64,000 nt of DNA, from NCBI RefSeq assembly GCF_016765655.2, contig NZ_CP086108.1, positions 186,001-250,000 of the forward strand. Reading direction: 5' to 3'. Origin of the DNA: Skermanella mucosa (GTDB lineage Bacteria > Pseudomonadota > Alphaproteobacteria > Azospirillales > Azospirillaceae). Below the pieces are notes generated by a model. The model made no database searches, was not told the origin of the DNA, and saw only the letters and a program-made list of their open reading frames with translations. Position 1 is the first letter of the stretch. Each line of letters opens with the position of its first letter. Made by a program: the position numbers and the translations under genes. Of this stretch, positions 35,860-44,991 are shown in pieces.

Positions 35860-36233
35860 TCACTCCTCAACCGTGCAGCATGAAGTATGCGTTGAGCGTC
35901 ACGTTTCCATGACTGGTACTTTCCGTTGTCGATGGAGTTCGTCACTTCGTAACGCTGGTGAATTTGCCAACCCTCCAGAAACGCTGAGCGTAGCGTCACG
36001 TGCATAGCGGAGTCCCGTCTGCTTGCGAACATCTTTAGCGCAATATCGCGGATTTCCGGAAAGTGCTTATGATGTGGCTTGTCGGCAAGGTTGAAGGATA
36101 AAAGCGCAGATTTCACTGCGCATTCCGCCGCAAAGCCGATGAGGTATCCAGCATTATCATAGCACTCCTTCCCTGCGAGCACCTCCGCGTCTCGAAAATG
36201 CCTGAGCGCAGATGACTCATAATCCTCAGCCAT
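35856..36233 (-). CDS. HEPN domain-like protein
   Basis: A 125-residue all-helical protein. The first helices (SSALRHFRDAEVLAGKECYDNAGYLIGFAAECAVKSALL when read continuously; key residues H10, Y26 and the AAECAVK core) match the usual start of HEPN proteins. The end (RYEVTNSIDNGKYQSWKRDA) also fits. An R-x4-H occurs at RDSAMH but not clearly in the usual last-helix position, so RNase activity is unproven. ATG 36233 is chosen, with an AGGT-type site upstream; a TTG at 36278 would extend it. It is the promoter-proximal gene of the three-gene cassette and the least GC-rich one. Confidence 0.72.
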   Translation of the reverse strand: MAEDYESSALRHFRDAEVLAGKECYDNAGYLIGFAAECAVKSALLSFNLADKPHHKHFPEIRDIALKMFASRRDSAMHVTLRSAFLEGWQIHQRYEVTNSIDNGKYQSWKRDAQRILHAARLRSE

Positions 36234-36350
36234 ACACCTGACCTCAAGTCCGGACCAAAAATACGCATTGTCAATCAACGTTATTATGTAAAAAATTAAA
36301 ATTTTCTGTTTTTCTTCTCCAGCATCAACCTGATCTGGAAGTCTCCCGCG

Positions 36351-39204
36351 TTACCCCCCGGTCGAGCCGGCCCGCGCGCCCCCCGAGATCAGGTCGCCGA
36401 CCGCCGCCAGCAGGTTGTTGGCATTGACCGGCTTGCCCAGCACCGGAGCCTTGGGATGGCGCTCGCCGGCGGTGCCGCCGCTGTGGTAGCCGGTGCAGAA
36501 CAGGAAGGGCACGCCCATGTCCTCCAGGGTGGCCGCCACCGGATCGACCGTGGCGCCGAACAGGTTGACATCCAGCACGGCGGCGTCCGGCGGTCCCGAC
36601 CGCAGCAGGTCGAGCGCGTCCTCGACCCGTCCGACGGGACCCAGCACCGCGTAGCCGGCTTCCTCCAGAAGCAGCTGGATCGCCATCGCGGTGAGGGCTT
36701 CGTCCTCGACCACCAGCACCCGGCGGCCGGCATGGTCGGCCGGCCTGGAGACCGGCGCCGCGCTGACCGGCTGCGAGACTTCCTTCACCCCGACCGCCTG
36801 CCAAGTATCGCCGGGCAGGCAGATCCGGGAAGACAGGCCCTCCGGGAGCCAGTCCGTTTCCAGGACTCCGCCCAGCTGCGACTCCACCACCTGGCGCAGC
36901 AGCACGGAACCGAAACCCTCGCGGACGGGTTCGCCGCCGATCGGCCCCGCCGCCGCTCTCCTCCCACAGGATGCACAGGATCTCCTCGGGCCTGGGGAGG
37001 GTCCAGGAGACGCGCACCCGGCCCGCGCCGTCCGACAGGGCGCCATGCTTGACGGCGTTTGTCGTCAGCTCGTGCAGGGCCAGGGACACCGCCTGGGTCG
37101 CCTCCGGCCTGATCGAGACGGGCGGGCCTTCCAGCAGGAGCCTGTCGCCTCCGCCGTAGGCGGTCAGTTCCTCCATCAGCAGATGGCGCAGGTCGGCGCC
37201 GGACCAGCGGGCGGCGGCGAGCAGGGAATGCGCCCGGGACATCGCCTGGATCCGGCCCTCGACGGCCTCGGTGAAGCGGACCGGGTCCTCGGACCGGGAG
37301 AGCTGGACGATCGACTGGACGACCATCAGGGCGTTCTTCGCACGGTGATCGACCTCGCGCATCAGCAGCTTAAGACGCTCCTCGCTGTCGCGCCTCTCGG
37401 TGATGTCGGCCGCCATGCTGACGACCAGCCGCCGGCCCGACGCCTCGCCGCCCACCGGCGCCGACCGGAACGCCCAGATGCGCTTCTTTCCCTCGGCCGT
37501 GCGGATCATGTACTCGCCCTCGTCGACGGGCCGGTCGAGCGAATAAAGGCGGTCGATCTCGGTCAGCGTTCCGTTCCGGGTCCCGCCGTAGGCCCGCTCC
37601 GCCCATGCCTCCATCGTGGGGAGATCCTCGCGGGAATAGCCGGTGATGTCCAGCCAGGCCCGGCTCACATGCAGCACCTCGCCGGTGTCGGCATGGACGA
37701 TGGCGGGAAAAGGCGCGTTCTCGATGACGCGGCGCAGCCGGCTGCGTTCCTCCTCGACCTCGCGTTCGGCGGCCCGGCGCGACGAGATGTTCCGCATGAT
37801 CCCGGTGAAATAGCGCCCGCCGTCGAGGCCGCGCCATTCGGCTATCGACAGTTCCAGCGGGAACAGGGTGCCGTCGCTGCGCCGCCCCATGACTTCGCGG
37901 CCGATGCCGATGATGCGCCGGCTGCCGGTCCGCAGGTAGTTTTTCAGGTAACCGTCATGCCCGGCACGGTGATCGTCCGCCATCAGCATGGAGACGTTGC
38001 GGCCCAGCATCTCCGCTTCCGAATAGCCGAAGATCGTGGCCGCGGCCGGGTTGGAGCCGTGGATGGTTCCCTGCTCGTCGATCACCACCATGGCGTCCAC
38101 CGCAGTCTCGAACACGGCGCGGTGCTGCCCCTCGCTTGCCCGGAGCTCCCTGCCGCGGGCATCGAGGGAGTCGGCCATGGCGTTGAAGTCGTCGGCGAGT
38201 TCGGCGAATTCCACCGCGGTCGCCGGGACGGAGGCCCGCGCCGAGAGATCGCCGGACCGCCAACGATCGGCGGCTCCGGCCAGCAGGGCCGCAGGATCCT
38301 CGATATACCGGCGCCCGATCCAGAAGACGGCGGCGGCGGTGCATGCGGCGACCACGGCCAGCAGGGCCAATGCGCCGTCCCGGCCTCGCCGGATGTCGCC
38401 GAGAGCCGCTTCCTCGTCGACTCCGACCGACATGAACACCCCTTCGAGCGTATCATCGACGGGAGAGAAGGCGACCAGCCTGACGAGGCCGTCCGCCCCC
38501 TTCACCCGTTCCACCCCGGGGCCGCTTCGGTTCAGCAAGGCCAGTGATTCCCGGGAAAGTTTGCTGCCGACGGCCTCCGACCGATGGGGAGCCTGGGCGA
38601 TGATGGTGCCCTCCCGGTCGGCCACGGTGAGGATCGCGGTCGGCGGCAACGGTTTGCCCGCCAGGTGCGACTCCAGCCAAGCCGCATCGAGCAGCGCGAT
38701 CACCGCGCCCGAGACCTCGCCGGTGTCGAACGCCCGGTACGGCAGGGAGAACGGCAGGGCGCTCCGCTCGATCTTGCGCGCCACGATATGGTTGCCGACG
38801 AAGAAGCCCCCGCCCGCCAGCGCCGTCCGGACATGGACCCGTTGGGAGAGATCGACACCTAGCACCTTCCGGTCGGAGGCGCAGGTGACGGTTCCCTGGC
38901 GGTCCGTCACGTAGATGTCGAGATAGGACGGATACTCGGCCCGAAGCCGGTCCATGAGGGGCTGGCACGTGCCGGCATCGCCTTGCGCGACTGCGGGAGT
39001 CTGCCGCAGCGTCGCGAGGAGCCGATGGATCCCGGACACCGTTGCCCGCTGCTCGTCCTCGATCAGTTGAAGCAGGCGCCGGGCCTCGGCGTAGGTCTGC
39101 TCTGTCTGCTGCTTCTCGCGCTGCAGCGCGTTGAAGATCTGTAGCGCCGAGATCGGAAGCAGCGCCAGTGCTACGACCGCAAGCAGGCGGTGAGGAAGTT
39201 TCAT
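36351..39204 (-). pseudogene. Hybrid sensor histidine kinase (Cache-HAMP-PAS-PAS-HWE-REC), frameshifted
   Basis: The first frame gives an N-terminal membrane helix, a periplasmic double-Cache-like region (~30-275), a second helix (~280-298), HAMP, two PAS domains (about 375-490 and 500-620) and an HWE/HisKA_2 domain with REVDHRAKNALMVVQS, then the N-box HELTTNAVKHGAL. Near 36945-36956 the frame shifts by one base in a GGCGGGG run. The other frame carries the rest of the ATPase domain (EGFGSVLLRQVVES) and a C-terminal receiver domain (VLVVEDEALTAMAIQLLL; Asp in AVLDVNLFG; KPV). Without repair the first frame runs to 36325 with meaningless sequence. It may be a true lesion or a base-calling error in a GC homopolymer. 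Confidence 0.8.
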
Positions 39205-39601
39205 CTAGACCAAAAGGAAGTGAGAAAAGCTGAGCGCCAACCCTTGCGCCGGTTTGACACCTTATCCCGGACGGATCCGGTCGAGGCGGGTGGACCAGGA
39301 ACGTCGATCTGCCCATCCCAAGGCATCCGGATCGACGGAAGCAGGAATCGCGTGTCTTTTCAGTTCCATTGCGTGGTCCCCTTCCGCCCCGAGCCATCCA
39401 TTGGACTAAGCAGGTCGAGCCTGCCTCGTCAAATAATAACCTCTCACAGATCAGGTCGTTTCATTGCTGATGTCAAGAAAGTTTGTTCCACGACACCGTA
39501 ACGCCGTGCTCGGAAATGAATTTCGGCCAGAATCCGCTCTTCCGGCCAAATGATGCTATCGGCGGGAGTATACCTATTTACCAGAGTCCGTCGGCGCCGG
39601 T
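39205..39601. other. Intergenic region between the hybrid kinase and the biosynthetic operon end
   Basis: A gap of about 400 bp with lower GC than its flanks. It lies upstream of the kinase (minus strand) and downstream of the MFS gene (minus strand), so it should hold the kinase promoter. A 65-codon plus-strand frame (39483-39680) overlaps the MFS gene and is not supported. No hairpin terminator is evident. Confidence 0.35.
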
Positions 39602-40813
39602 TCAATCACTTTCCCGCACAATTTCTTTGTTAGCTATCCAACTATTTTTCATGAGCAGGCCCGCGATCAACACCACGTAACCGGCGCTGAGCGCGATCAT
39701 CAGGGTCCCGAAGCCGTATTCAACCAGCAGGAAGCCGCCCGCCGCCAGCAGGACCGCGTTGCAGACGCCGAAATTCCGCTCCATCGCGGAGAGCAGCAGG
39801 ATGCGTTCCTGGGGGCCGAGCGCCCCCATCCGGATGTTGCCCATGGTCACCGGGCGCACGCCGCCGGAACCGAGGCCGAGCAGGCCGATGGCGACCAGGC
39901 CGACCAGGAAATAATCCACCCCCCGCTCGGCGAACCAGGCACTGAAGCCGAACAGCCACATGGATCCGAGCATGCAGCCGATCGTGACGCCCATCAGCGC
40001 GTTCAGCCCGAAGCGCTTCAGGAAGGCGTTGCAGTACAGGGCCGCGATGAACCCCGCCATCGTGAACAGCCCAAGGACCGAGCCGAACAGGAACGGATCG
40101 ACTCCCAGCATGATGAAGAAGAACGGCAGGAAGCCTACGAAGGGAGCCATGGTGAAGGCCCGGGACAGCGAGTAGAAATCCATCCAGAACGACTGGTCCG
40201 GGTCCGGCCGGAGCTTCACCCGGACGGGCGGCGTGCCGGCGGCGGCCGGTGCCGCCCTGTCCTCCCGGATCGCGAAGATCAGCGCCGCCGACAGCAGGTT
40301 GGTGGCGAGCGCCGCGTAGAACGGCCAGTGCGCCTCGTAATCGTAGAGGATGCTGCCGATGCAGCCCGCCACCAGGGTGGCGATGAACATCAGGCTCTGC
40401 GAGCGGCTCTGGACCCGCATGAACAGGTCGTTCCCGCCGGTCGCGGTGACGGTCCGCAGCAGGCTGGAATCGGTCGAGATCGCGAGGCTGAAGCCGGTTC
40501 CGCCGATCACCTGGGCGGCCATCACGATCCAGAAGTCGGTGCCGCCGACGCTGGTCCCGACGATCACCAGGAACAGCCCGGCGCCCTTCATCAGCTCGCC
40601 CAGCGCCACGACGGCCTTCTGCCTCATGTGGCGCAGCAGGGCGCTGCCGAGCGTCGCCGTGACCGTGGTGACCAGGCCGTAGACGACCAGCAATGCGATC
40701 GTGTTGTACAGGCCCATCTGGACCATGTGCAGGTGCAGGAACAGCACGGGAAGCTGGAAATAGAGCCGGGAGACCACCCGGTACGAGATGAACAGGAGGA
40801 TGTCCCGCCGCAT
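39602..40813 (-). CDS. MFS transporter, probable exporter of the biosynthetic cluster
   Basis: A 403-residue, very hydrophobic protein with about 12 membrane segments and no other domain. The first half contains ALLRHMRQKAVVALGELMKG (motif A position) and VMAAQVIGGTGFSLAISTDSSLL. It is the last gene of the operon and follows the HlyD-like gene with about 15 bp between the HlyD stop and its ATG (a GTG overlapping that stop is also possible). The pairing of an MFS pump with a membrane-fusion protein suggests export of the cluster's product. Specificity is unknown. Confidence 0.82.
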   Translation of the reverse strand: MRRDILLFISYRVVSRLYFQLPVLFLHLHMVQMGLYNTIALLVVYGLVTTVTATLGSALLRHMRQKAVVALGELMKGAGLFLVIVGTSVGGTDFWIVMAAQVIGGTGFSLAISTDSSLLRTVTATGGNDLFMRVQSRSQSLMFIATLVAGCIGSILYDYEAHWPFYAALATNLLSAALIFAIREDRAAPAAAGTPPVRVKLRPDPDQSFWMDFYSLSRAFTMAPFVGFLPFFFIMLGVDPFLFGSVLGLFTMAGFIAALYCNAFLKRFGLNALMGVTIGCMLGSMWLFGFSAWFAERGVDYFLVGLVAIGLLGLGSGGVRPVTMGNIRMGALGPQERILLLSAMERNFGVCNAVLLAAGGFLLVEYGFGTLMIALSAGYVVLIAGLLMKNSWIANKEIVRESD

Positions 40814-40827
40814 GGTTCCGGCCCCGC

Positions 40828-42054
40828 TCACCGCAGCACGACCTCGACGCTGCTCCCGGCGAAGCAGAATTTCTCGGGCGCCAAGTCGGTTCCCCAGTCC
40901 ACCCTGACCCGCGCCGTCATGACCCGCACGGGAAGCTGGCGCCGCGCGATCTCCGGCGGCGGATCGACCACGTACTGGCCGACGGTGACCCGCCCGGCCC
41001 CGGCGCGCAGGGTCTCGATGGTGCCTTGCCACGTCCTGTCGCCGTAGAGCAGCTTCACCGTGACCGGCTCGCCGATCCCCATCCGGGCGGTGTCGGCCTC
41101 GTCGAAGAAGGCCTCGACCCAGACGTCGCGGCAATCGACCAGCTGGGCGATCCCGCCGTTGGCGGCGACGTTCTCGCCGGAATGGGCCTCGACCGACCAG
41201 ATGACGCCGGGTTTCTGGGATCGCACCGGGGTGCGCTGCTGGCTGGCGAGCTGCTCGCGCACCACGGCCAGCTCCCGGCGGGCGCCGTCCAGCCGGCGCT
41301 CCGTGTCCGCTCCCGCCTGCTCCAGGTCGACCAGTTCGGTGTGCAGGTCGCGGAGCCGGCTTTCCGGCTCGCTCAGGGTCCGCGGCCCGTCGAGCTGGAG
41401 ACCGGCGGCCGACGCCTCCAGCCCCGCCTCGAACTGGGCCAGCCGCGCCTTCTGCGCGCTGACGTTGGCGTTGGCCTCGCGGCCGGTGCCGACCACCCGC
41501 TCCAGCGCCACCCCGCTGGACACCCCGCGCTCGTACAGCTTCTCGGTCCGGCGCACCTCCGACGCGGCGACCTCGGCGCCGACCACGGCCCGGCGGAGCT
41601 CCTCGCGGACCGTGTTGATCTGCGAGCGGTAGTAGCGCTCCTGGAGGCGCTTCTGCTCCTCGTTCTCCCGGGCGAAGCGGGCGACCAGCTGCTGCCGCGC
41701 CTCGATGCGGAGCTTCGTCCCGGCGAGCTGCTGCTCCAGCGTCGCGACCAGCGCCTCGGTCTGGCGCTCCTGGACCAGGAGCTGGGAGACCAGCGGGTTC
41801 TCCACGTGGCTCTCGATCATCCCGAGCGTGTCCGACGCCTCGACCGACCGGCCGACGCGCACCTCGGGGTCCAGGTCGAGGCGGCCGGCGATCGGTGCCC
41901 GCACGACCGTGACGCCGGTATTGACGAAGGCCTGGATGCTGCGCGGCGGCCGCAGCACCCACCAGTAGAAGGCGACGCTTCCGGCCATGCCGACGGCGGC
42001 CAGGATCGCGGCGAAGCGCAGGATGCGCGAGGCTTTGGGGGACTCCGACGTCAT
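40828..42054 (-). CDS. HlyD family membrane-fusion protein
   Basis: A 408-residue periplasmic adaptor. An N-terminal membrane anchor (ILRFAAILAAVGMAGSVAFYWW) is followed by a biotinyl-lipoyl half (TVVRAPIAGRLDL), a long coiled-coil hairpin (about 85-290) and the second lipoyl/beta-barrel half (SQKPGVIWSVEAHSGENVAANGGIAQLVD). Such EmrA/HlyD adaptors bridge inner-membrane pumps to the outer membrane. Its partner is most likely the MFS protein encoded next. Confidence 0.88.
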   Translation of the reverse strand: MTSESPKASRILRFAAILAAVGMAGSVAFYWWVLRPPRSIQAFVNTGVTVVRAPIAGRLDLDPEVRVGRSVEASDTLGMIESHVENPLVSQLLVQERQTEALVATLEQQLAGTKLRIEARQQLVARFARENEEQKRLQERYYRSQINTVREELRRAVVGAEVAASEVRRTEKLYERGVSSGVALERVVGTGREANANVSAQKARLAQFEAGLEASAAGLQLDGPRTLSEPESRLRDLHTELVDLEQAGADTERRLDGARRELAVVREQLASQQRTPVRSQKPGVIWSVEAHSGENVAANGGIAQLVDCRDVWVEAFFDEADTARMGIGEPVTVKLLYGDRTWQGTIETLRAGAGRVTVGQYVVDPPPEIARRQLPVRVMTARVRVDWGTDLAPEKFCFAGSSVEVVLR

Positions 42055-42068
42055 GGCTGGCTTTCCGG

Positions 42069-42710
42069 TCAGGCGGCTTGCAGGCCGGGCAGGACCGCGC
42101 TCAGGTCCTCGGCCGAGATGTCGCCCTGGCGCAGGATGCGCGGCGGGCCGGACAGGTCGACGATGGTGCTCGACTTCGTCGTGCCGTCCGCTCCGCCCGC
42201 CAGGATATAGTCCACCGCGTCGCCGACCTGGGCGAGCGCCAGTTCCAGGTCGACCAGCACGCCGTCCGCCTGCCCCGACAGGTTGGCCGAGGTCATGGCG
42301 ACCGGCCGCTTCAGGTAGGACAGCAGGCCCCGCAGCACCGGGTTGGCGATGCAGCCGATCGCGACCGTCGGGCCGCCGCGCACGATGGTGTCGGGCACGG
42401 CGGCGTTGCGCGGCACCACGATGTTGAGCGGACCGGGCCAGAACCGCCCGACCACCCGGTCCACCGGCCCCGCGTCGGCGACGTCGGCATAGTTGCGCCA
42501 ATCGCCGGGCTCGCGGACGAACAGGGTCAGCGCCTGGGTCGGCGGCCGGCGCTTGATCTCGAACGCCCGGCGGATCGCGTCGTCGTTCCAGGGATCGAGC
42601 GTCAGCGCGAGGTTGGTGTCGCTGGGCGCTATGACGACGCCGCCCTCGGCGACGCAACGCGCCGCGATGGCGAAACTTTCCTCGCAGGGGTGGAGTATCG
42701 GTGCCGGCAT
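42069..42710 (-). CDS. Divergent TsaC/YrdC/Sua5-like protein
   Basis: A 213-residue YrdC-fold protein. Canonical TsaC makes threonylcarbamoyl-AMP from threonine, bicarbonate and ATP for tRNA t6A. The fold markers remain: KRRP at 53-56, PGPLNIVVPR at 92-101, TSANLSG at 140-146 and SSTIVDLSG at 180-188. The substrate-binding P-T-D-T-x-Y-G-L element is changed to PSDTNLAL (29-36), and the usual V-R-V-P block reads AIGCIANP (117-124), losing the conserved Arg. It lies inside the biosynthetic operon, 14 bp from the HlyD gene and 11 bp from the AMP-ligase gene. I infer a specialised paralogue that may activate a carbamoyl group for another acceptor; the housekeeping role cannot be excluded. Confidence 0.75.
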   Translation of the reverse strand: MPAPILHPCEESFAIAARCVAEGGVVIAPSDTNLALTLDPWNDDAIRRAFEIKRRPPTQALTLFVREPGDWRNYADVADAGPVDRVVGRFWPGPLNIVVPRNAAVPDTIVRGGPTVAIGCIANPVLRGLLSYLKRPVAMTSANLSGQADGVLVDLELALAQVGDAVDYILAGGADGTTKSSTIVDLSGPPRILRQGDISAEDLSAVLPGLQAA

Positions 42711-42721
42711 GGCAGCAGTTC

Positions 42722-44224
42722 CTATTTGTTGACGACCTTGAGGACGTCGGTAAAGCGGAAATCGCGGGGAATTTCTATCAGGCGCAGGCGTTGCCGGCAC
42801 CATTGCGTCAATTCGGCAGGGGTCGGCTCAAGGGCGCCGATCTCCACCTGTATGTCGGCGACCGGAACCTCTCCCAGGTCGCGGTCCGGCTTCGGGCTCA
42901 CGACCGCCTGGGCGATCAGGGGATGCTGCAGCAGGATCTCGCGGATATATCCCGCCGACAGCTTCTCGCCGCCTGACACGATCACCTTCTTCCGCCGCTC
43001 CAGGTACCGGTAGGTGCCGGTGGCCGGGTCGCGGATGAAGACGTCGTGGGTGCGCAGCCACTCCGCGCCGTCGCCGGCGGGTCGGATGAAGTCGTCGCGC
43101 ACGAAGCCGGACTCGCCGAGATAGCCCAGCATGGCGGTCGGCGTCTTCACCAGCAGCTCGCCGATCTCCAGCCCGTCGCGGTGCTCGGGTTCGTGCAGCG
43201 TGACCTCGATCCCTTCCATCGGCCGGCCGGCCGTGTTCCACAGGGTGCGGTCGTCGCCCAGCAGGTTGGTGAAAACCCGGGGGCCGGCTTCGGACAGGCC
43301 GTAGGTCAGGTAGATCTTGCCGTCGTAGACCCGGCGCAGCGCCTCCAGGTCGGCCGGCATCACCCGGTCGCCGCCGATGGTCAGCTTCCTGAGGGACTCC
43401 GGGAAGCGCTTCCCGACCGCCAGCAGCTTGCGGAGCTGGAACGGCGTGGTCGCGAACAGGCTGACCTGCTCCTCGTCGCAGACCTTGAACCAGTTGGCCG
43501 CCGAGAACGGCTGCTCGGACAGGATGATGTCCTTGTGCGACTGCATCGTCGCGATCACCCCGGCGACCAGGCCGTAGGAGAAATAGGCCGGCAGCGCCAG
43601 CAGCATGCGCCCGCCCGGCTCGAACTCGATCGACTCCGCATGGAGCCGCGCGTTCAGGAAGGCGCTCTCGGCGCGGTGGACCACCGCCTTCGGCACGCCG
43701 GTCGAGCCGGAGGACAGGATGATCAGGCAGCCCGCCAGCTCCGGCCGGGGACCGAGATAACGGCGGTCGAACAGCAGCGCCGTGTCGTCGCCGAACGGAT
43801 GCTCGGCCTGCTCCATCTCGGAGAAGTGCCGCGTCCGCGCCGCCGGCGCCACGACCGCGCCGGGCTTCACCAGCTCGCGCACCGCGTTGTAGCTGGCGGT
43901 GGGCAGCAGGTTGGAGGTCGGCACCGGCACCGCGCCGATCCGCAGCAGGGCCAGCAGGTGGCGGAGGAAGACCAGGTTGGTGCCGCAGGACAGCATGACC
44001 GGCGTCCCTTCGGAAACGCCGAGGGCCAGCCACTTCTCGGCGTCCAGGTCCGCCTGGGCGACCAGGTCGGACAGGCGGTGGATCGTGAACGGCGAGCGGG
44101 TCCGGTCCACCACGACGCTGTCGCTGGTCCGGGCCCACCGGAACCAGTCCTCGACCGATGGCGCGGATCGTTCCGGCGCCGTCCTCTCCAGCAGATCTTC
44201 AAGCATAGTCAAACACTCCGTCAT
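42722..44224 (-). CDS. AMP-dependent acyl ligase (ANL superfamily)
   Basis: A 500-residue adenylate-forming enzyme. The phosphate-binding loop is ILSSGSTGVPKAVVHR near 170-185, the A5-like motif is YGLSEAGPRVF, and the A7/A8 region reads WLRTHDVFIRD and LERRKKVIVSGGEKLS. The protein ends at VLKVVNK, so the catalytic Lys of the A10 motif is the last residue. The core W-x-x-T-G-D appears as RTHD, a small departure. It probably activates a starter or product acyl group and loads it on the cluster ACP. Its ATG overlaps the stop of the chain-length-factor-like gene. Confidence 0.85.
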   Translation of the reverse strand: MTECLTMLEDLLERTAPERSAPSVEDWFRWARTSDSVVVDRTRSPFTIHRLSDLVAQADLDAEKWLALGVSEGTPVMLSCGTNLVFLRHLLALLRIGAVPVPTSNLLPTASYNAVRELVKPGAVVAPAARTRHFSEMEQAEHPFGDDTALLFDRRYLGPRPELAGCLIILSSGSTGVPKAVVHRAESAFLNARLHAESIEFEPGGRMLLALPAYFSYGLVAGVIATMQSHKDIILSEQPFSAANWFKVCDEEQVSLFATTPFQLRKLLAVGKRFPESLRKLTIGGDRVMPADLEALRRVYDGKIYLTYGLSEAGPRVFTNLLGDDRTLWNTAGRPMEGIEVTLHEPEHRDGLEIGELLVKTPTAMLGYLGESGFVRDDFIRPAGDGAEWLRTHDVFIRDPATGTYRYLERRKKVIVSGGEKLSAGYIREILLQHPLIAQAVVSPKPDRDLGEVPVADIQVEIGALEPTPAELTQWCRQRLRLIEIPRDFRFTDVLKVVNK

Positions 44225-44991
44225 GCCTGTGTCAGGTCGACGCGCCGGACCGCGGCGGCGTCGGGAAAATCGAACCGCGCCGGGCGCGGGGACGCGCCGT
44301 CCTCCAGCGCCGATGCCAGGGCGAAGGGAAGCGCCAGCTCCGGAAGCCGGGCCAGCAGCAGCGCGGCGGCGGAGCCCGGCAGCGGGAGCGGCGCCGGCTC
44401 GCTCTCCAGGGCGGCGCCGAGGCGGAGCGCCGGGCGTCCCGCCATCGGCCGGGCGGTCACCGCCAGGAAGGCGCCTGCCCCACCCTTGCCGCTTTCCTCG
44501 ACCGCGACGGCGCCGATGATCATGGCGTCGGCGTCTCCCCGCATCATGTCGAAGGCGGCGATCCCCAGGGCGTCGCCCAGGTTGGCCGATCTCCCCGCCA
44601 GGGCCAGGGAGGGGCCGTTGACGCCGGCAGCCATCGCGGCGACGCCGGCGCAGACATTGTAGCCGGAGCCGGAGAACTGCACCGGCGAGCGGCTGCCGCG
44701 GCGGACCTTGCCCGAGAAGCTGTTGAGGATCTGGTAGTTGCCGATCCGGCTCGCGATCACGATGCCGATCCGCAGGTTGGAAACGCCGTCCAGGCAGGGC
44801 CGCAGCCGGGCGCAGGCCGCGGCGGACAGGGCGGTCGCCGGATCGATCTCCAGTACCTTCCCCTTCAGCGCGGGCGGGCGCAGGACCGACCGGTCCAGGG
44901 CTCCGCCCGCCGCCATGGCGGCCAGCCCGTCCGGGCCGAACCCGTGCAGCGTTCCGGTCAGGGCTCCCGCCACTCCGAGGGTCGCGATCAT
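44221..44991 (-). CDS. Ketosynthase chain-length-factor-like protein
   Basis: A 256-residue protein resembling the N-terminal half of a beta-ketoacyl synthase, of the ketoacyl-synt_2 / chain-length-factor type found in aryl-polyene-like clusters. The block SPVQFSGSGYNVCAGVAAMA and then NGPSLALAGRSANLGDAL align with the KS core, but the nucleophilic Cys position is Ser135 and the C-terminal His pair is absent. It should therefore be non-condensing and act with the complete KS encoded at 48503-49657. It overlaps both neighbours by 4 bp. Confidence 0.72.
   Translation of the reverse strand: MIATLGVAGALTGTLHGFGPDGLAAMAAGGALDRSVLRPPALKGKVLEIDPATALSAAACARLRPCLDGVSNLRIGIVIASRIGNYQILNSFSGKVRRGSRSPVQFSGSGYNVCAGVAAMAAGVNGPSLALAGRSANLGDALGIAAFDMMRGDADAMIIGAVAVEESGKGGAGAFLAVTARPMAGRPALRLGAALESEPAPLPLPGSAAALLLARLPELALPFALASALEDGASPRPARFDFPDAAAVRRVDLTQA

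Noticed and set aside
36351-39204. Programmed ribosomal frameshift in the hybrid kinase
   Set aside because: No slippery heptamer with downstream structure is apparent; a simple one-base error or mutation explains it better.
39483-39680. 65-codon plus-strand frame
   Set aside because: Overlaps the 3' end of the MFS gene and has no ribosome site or family pattern.
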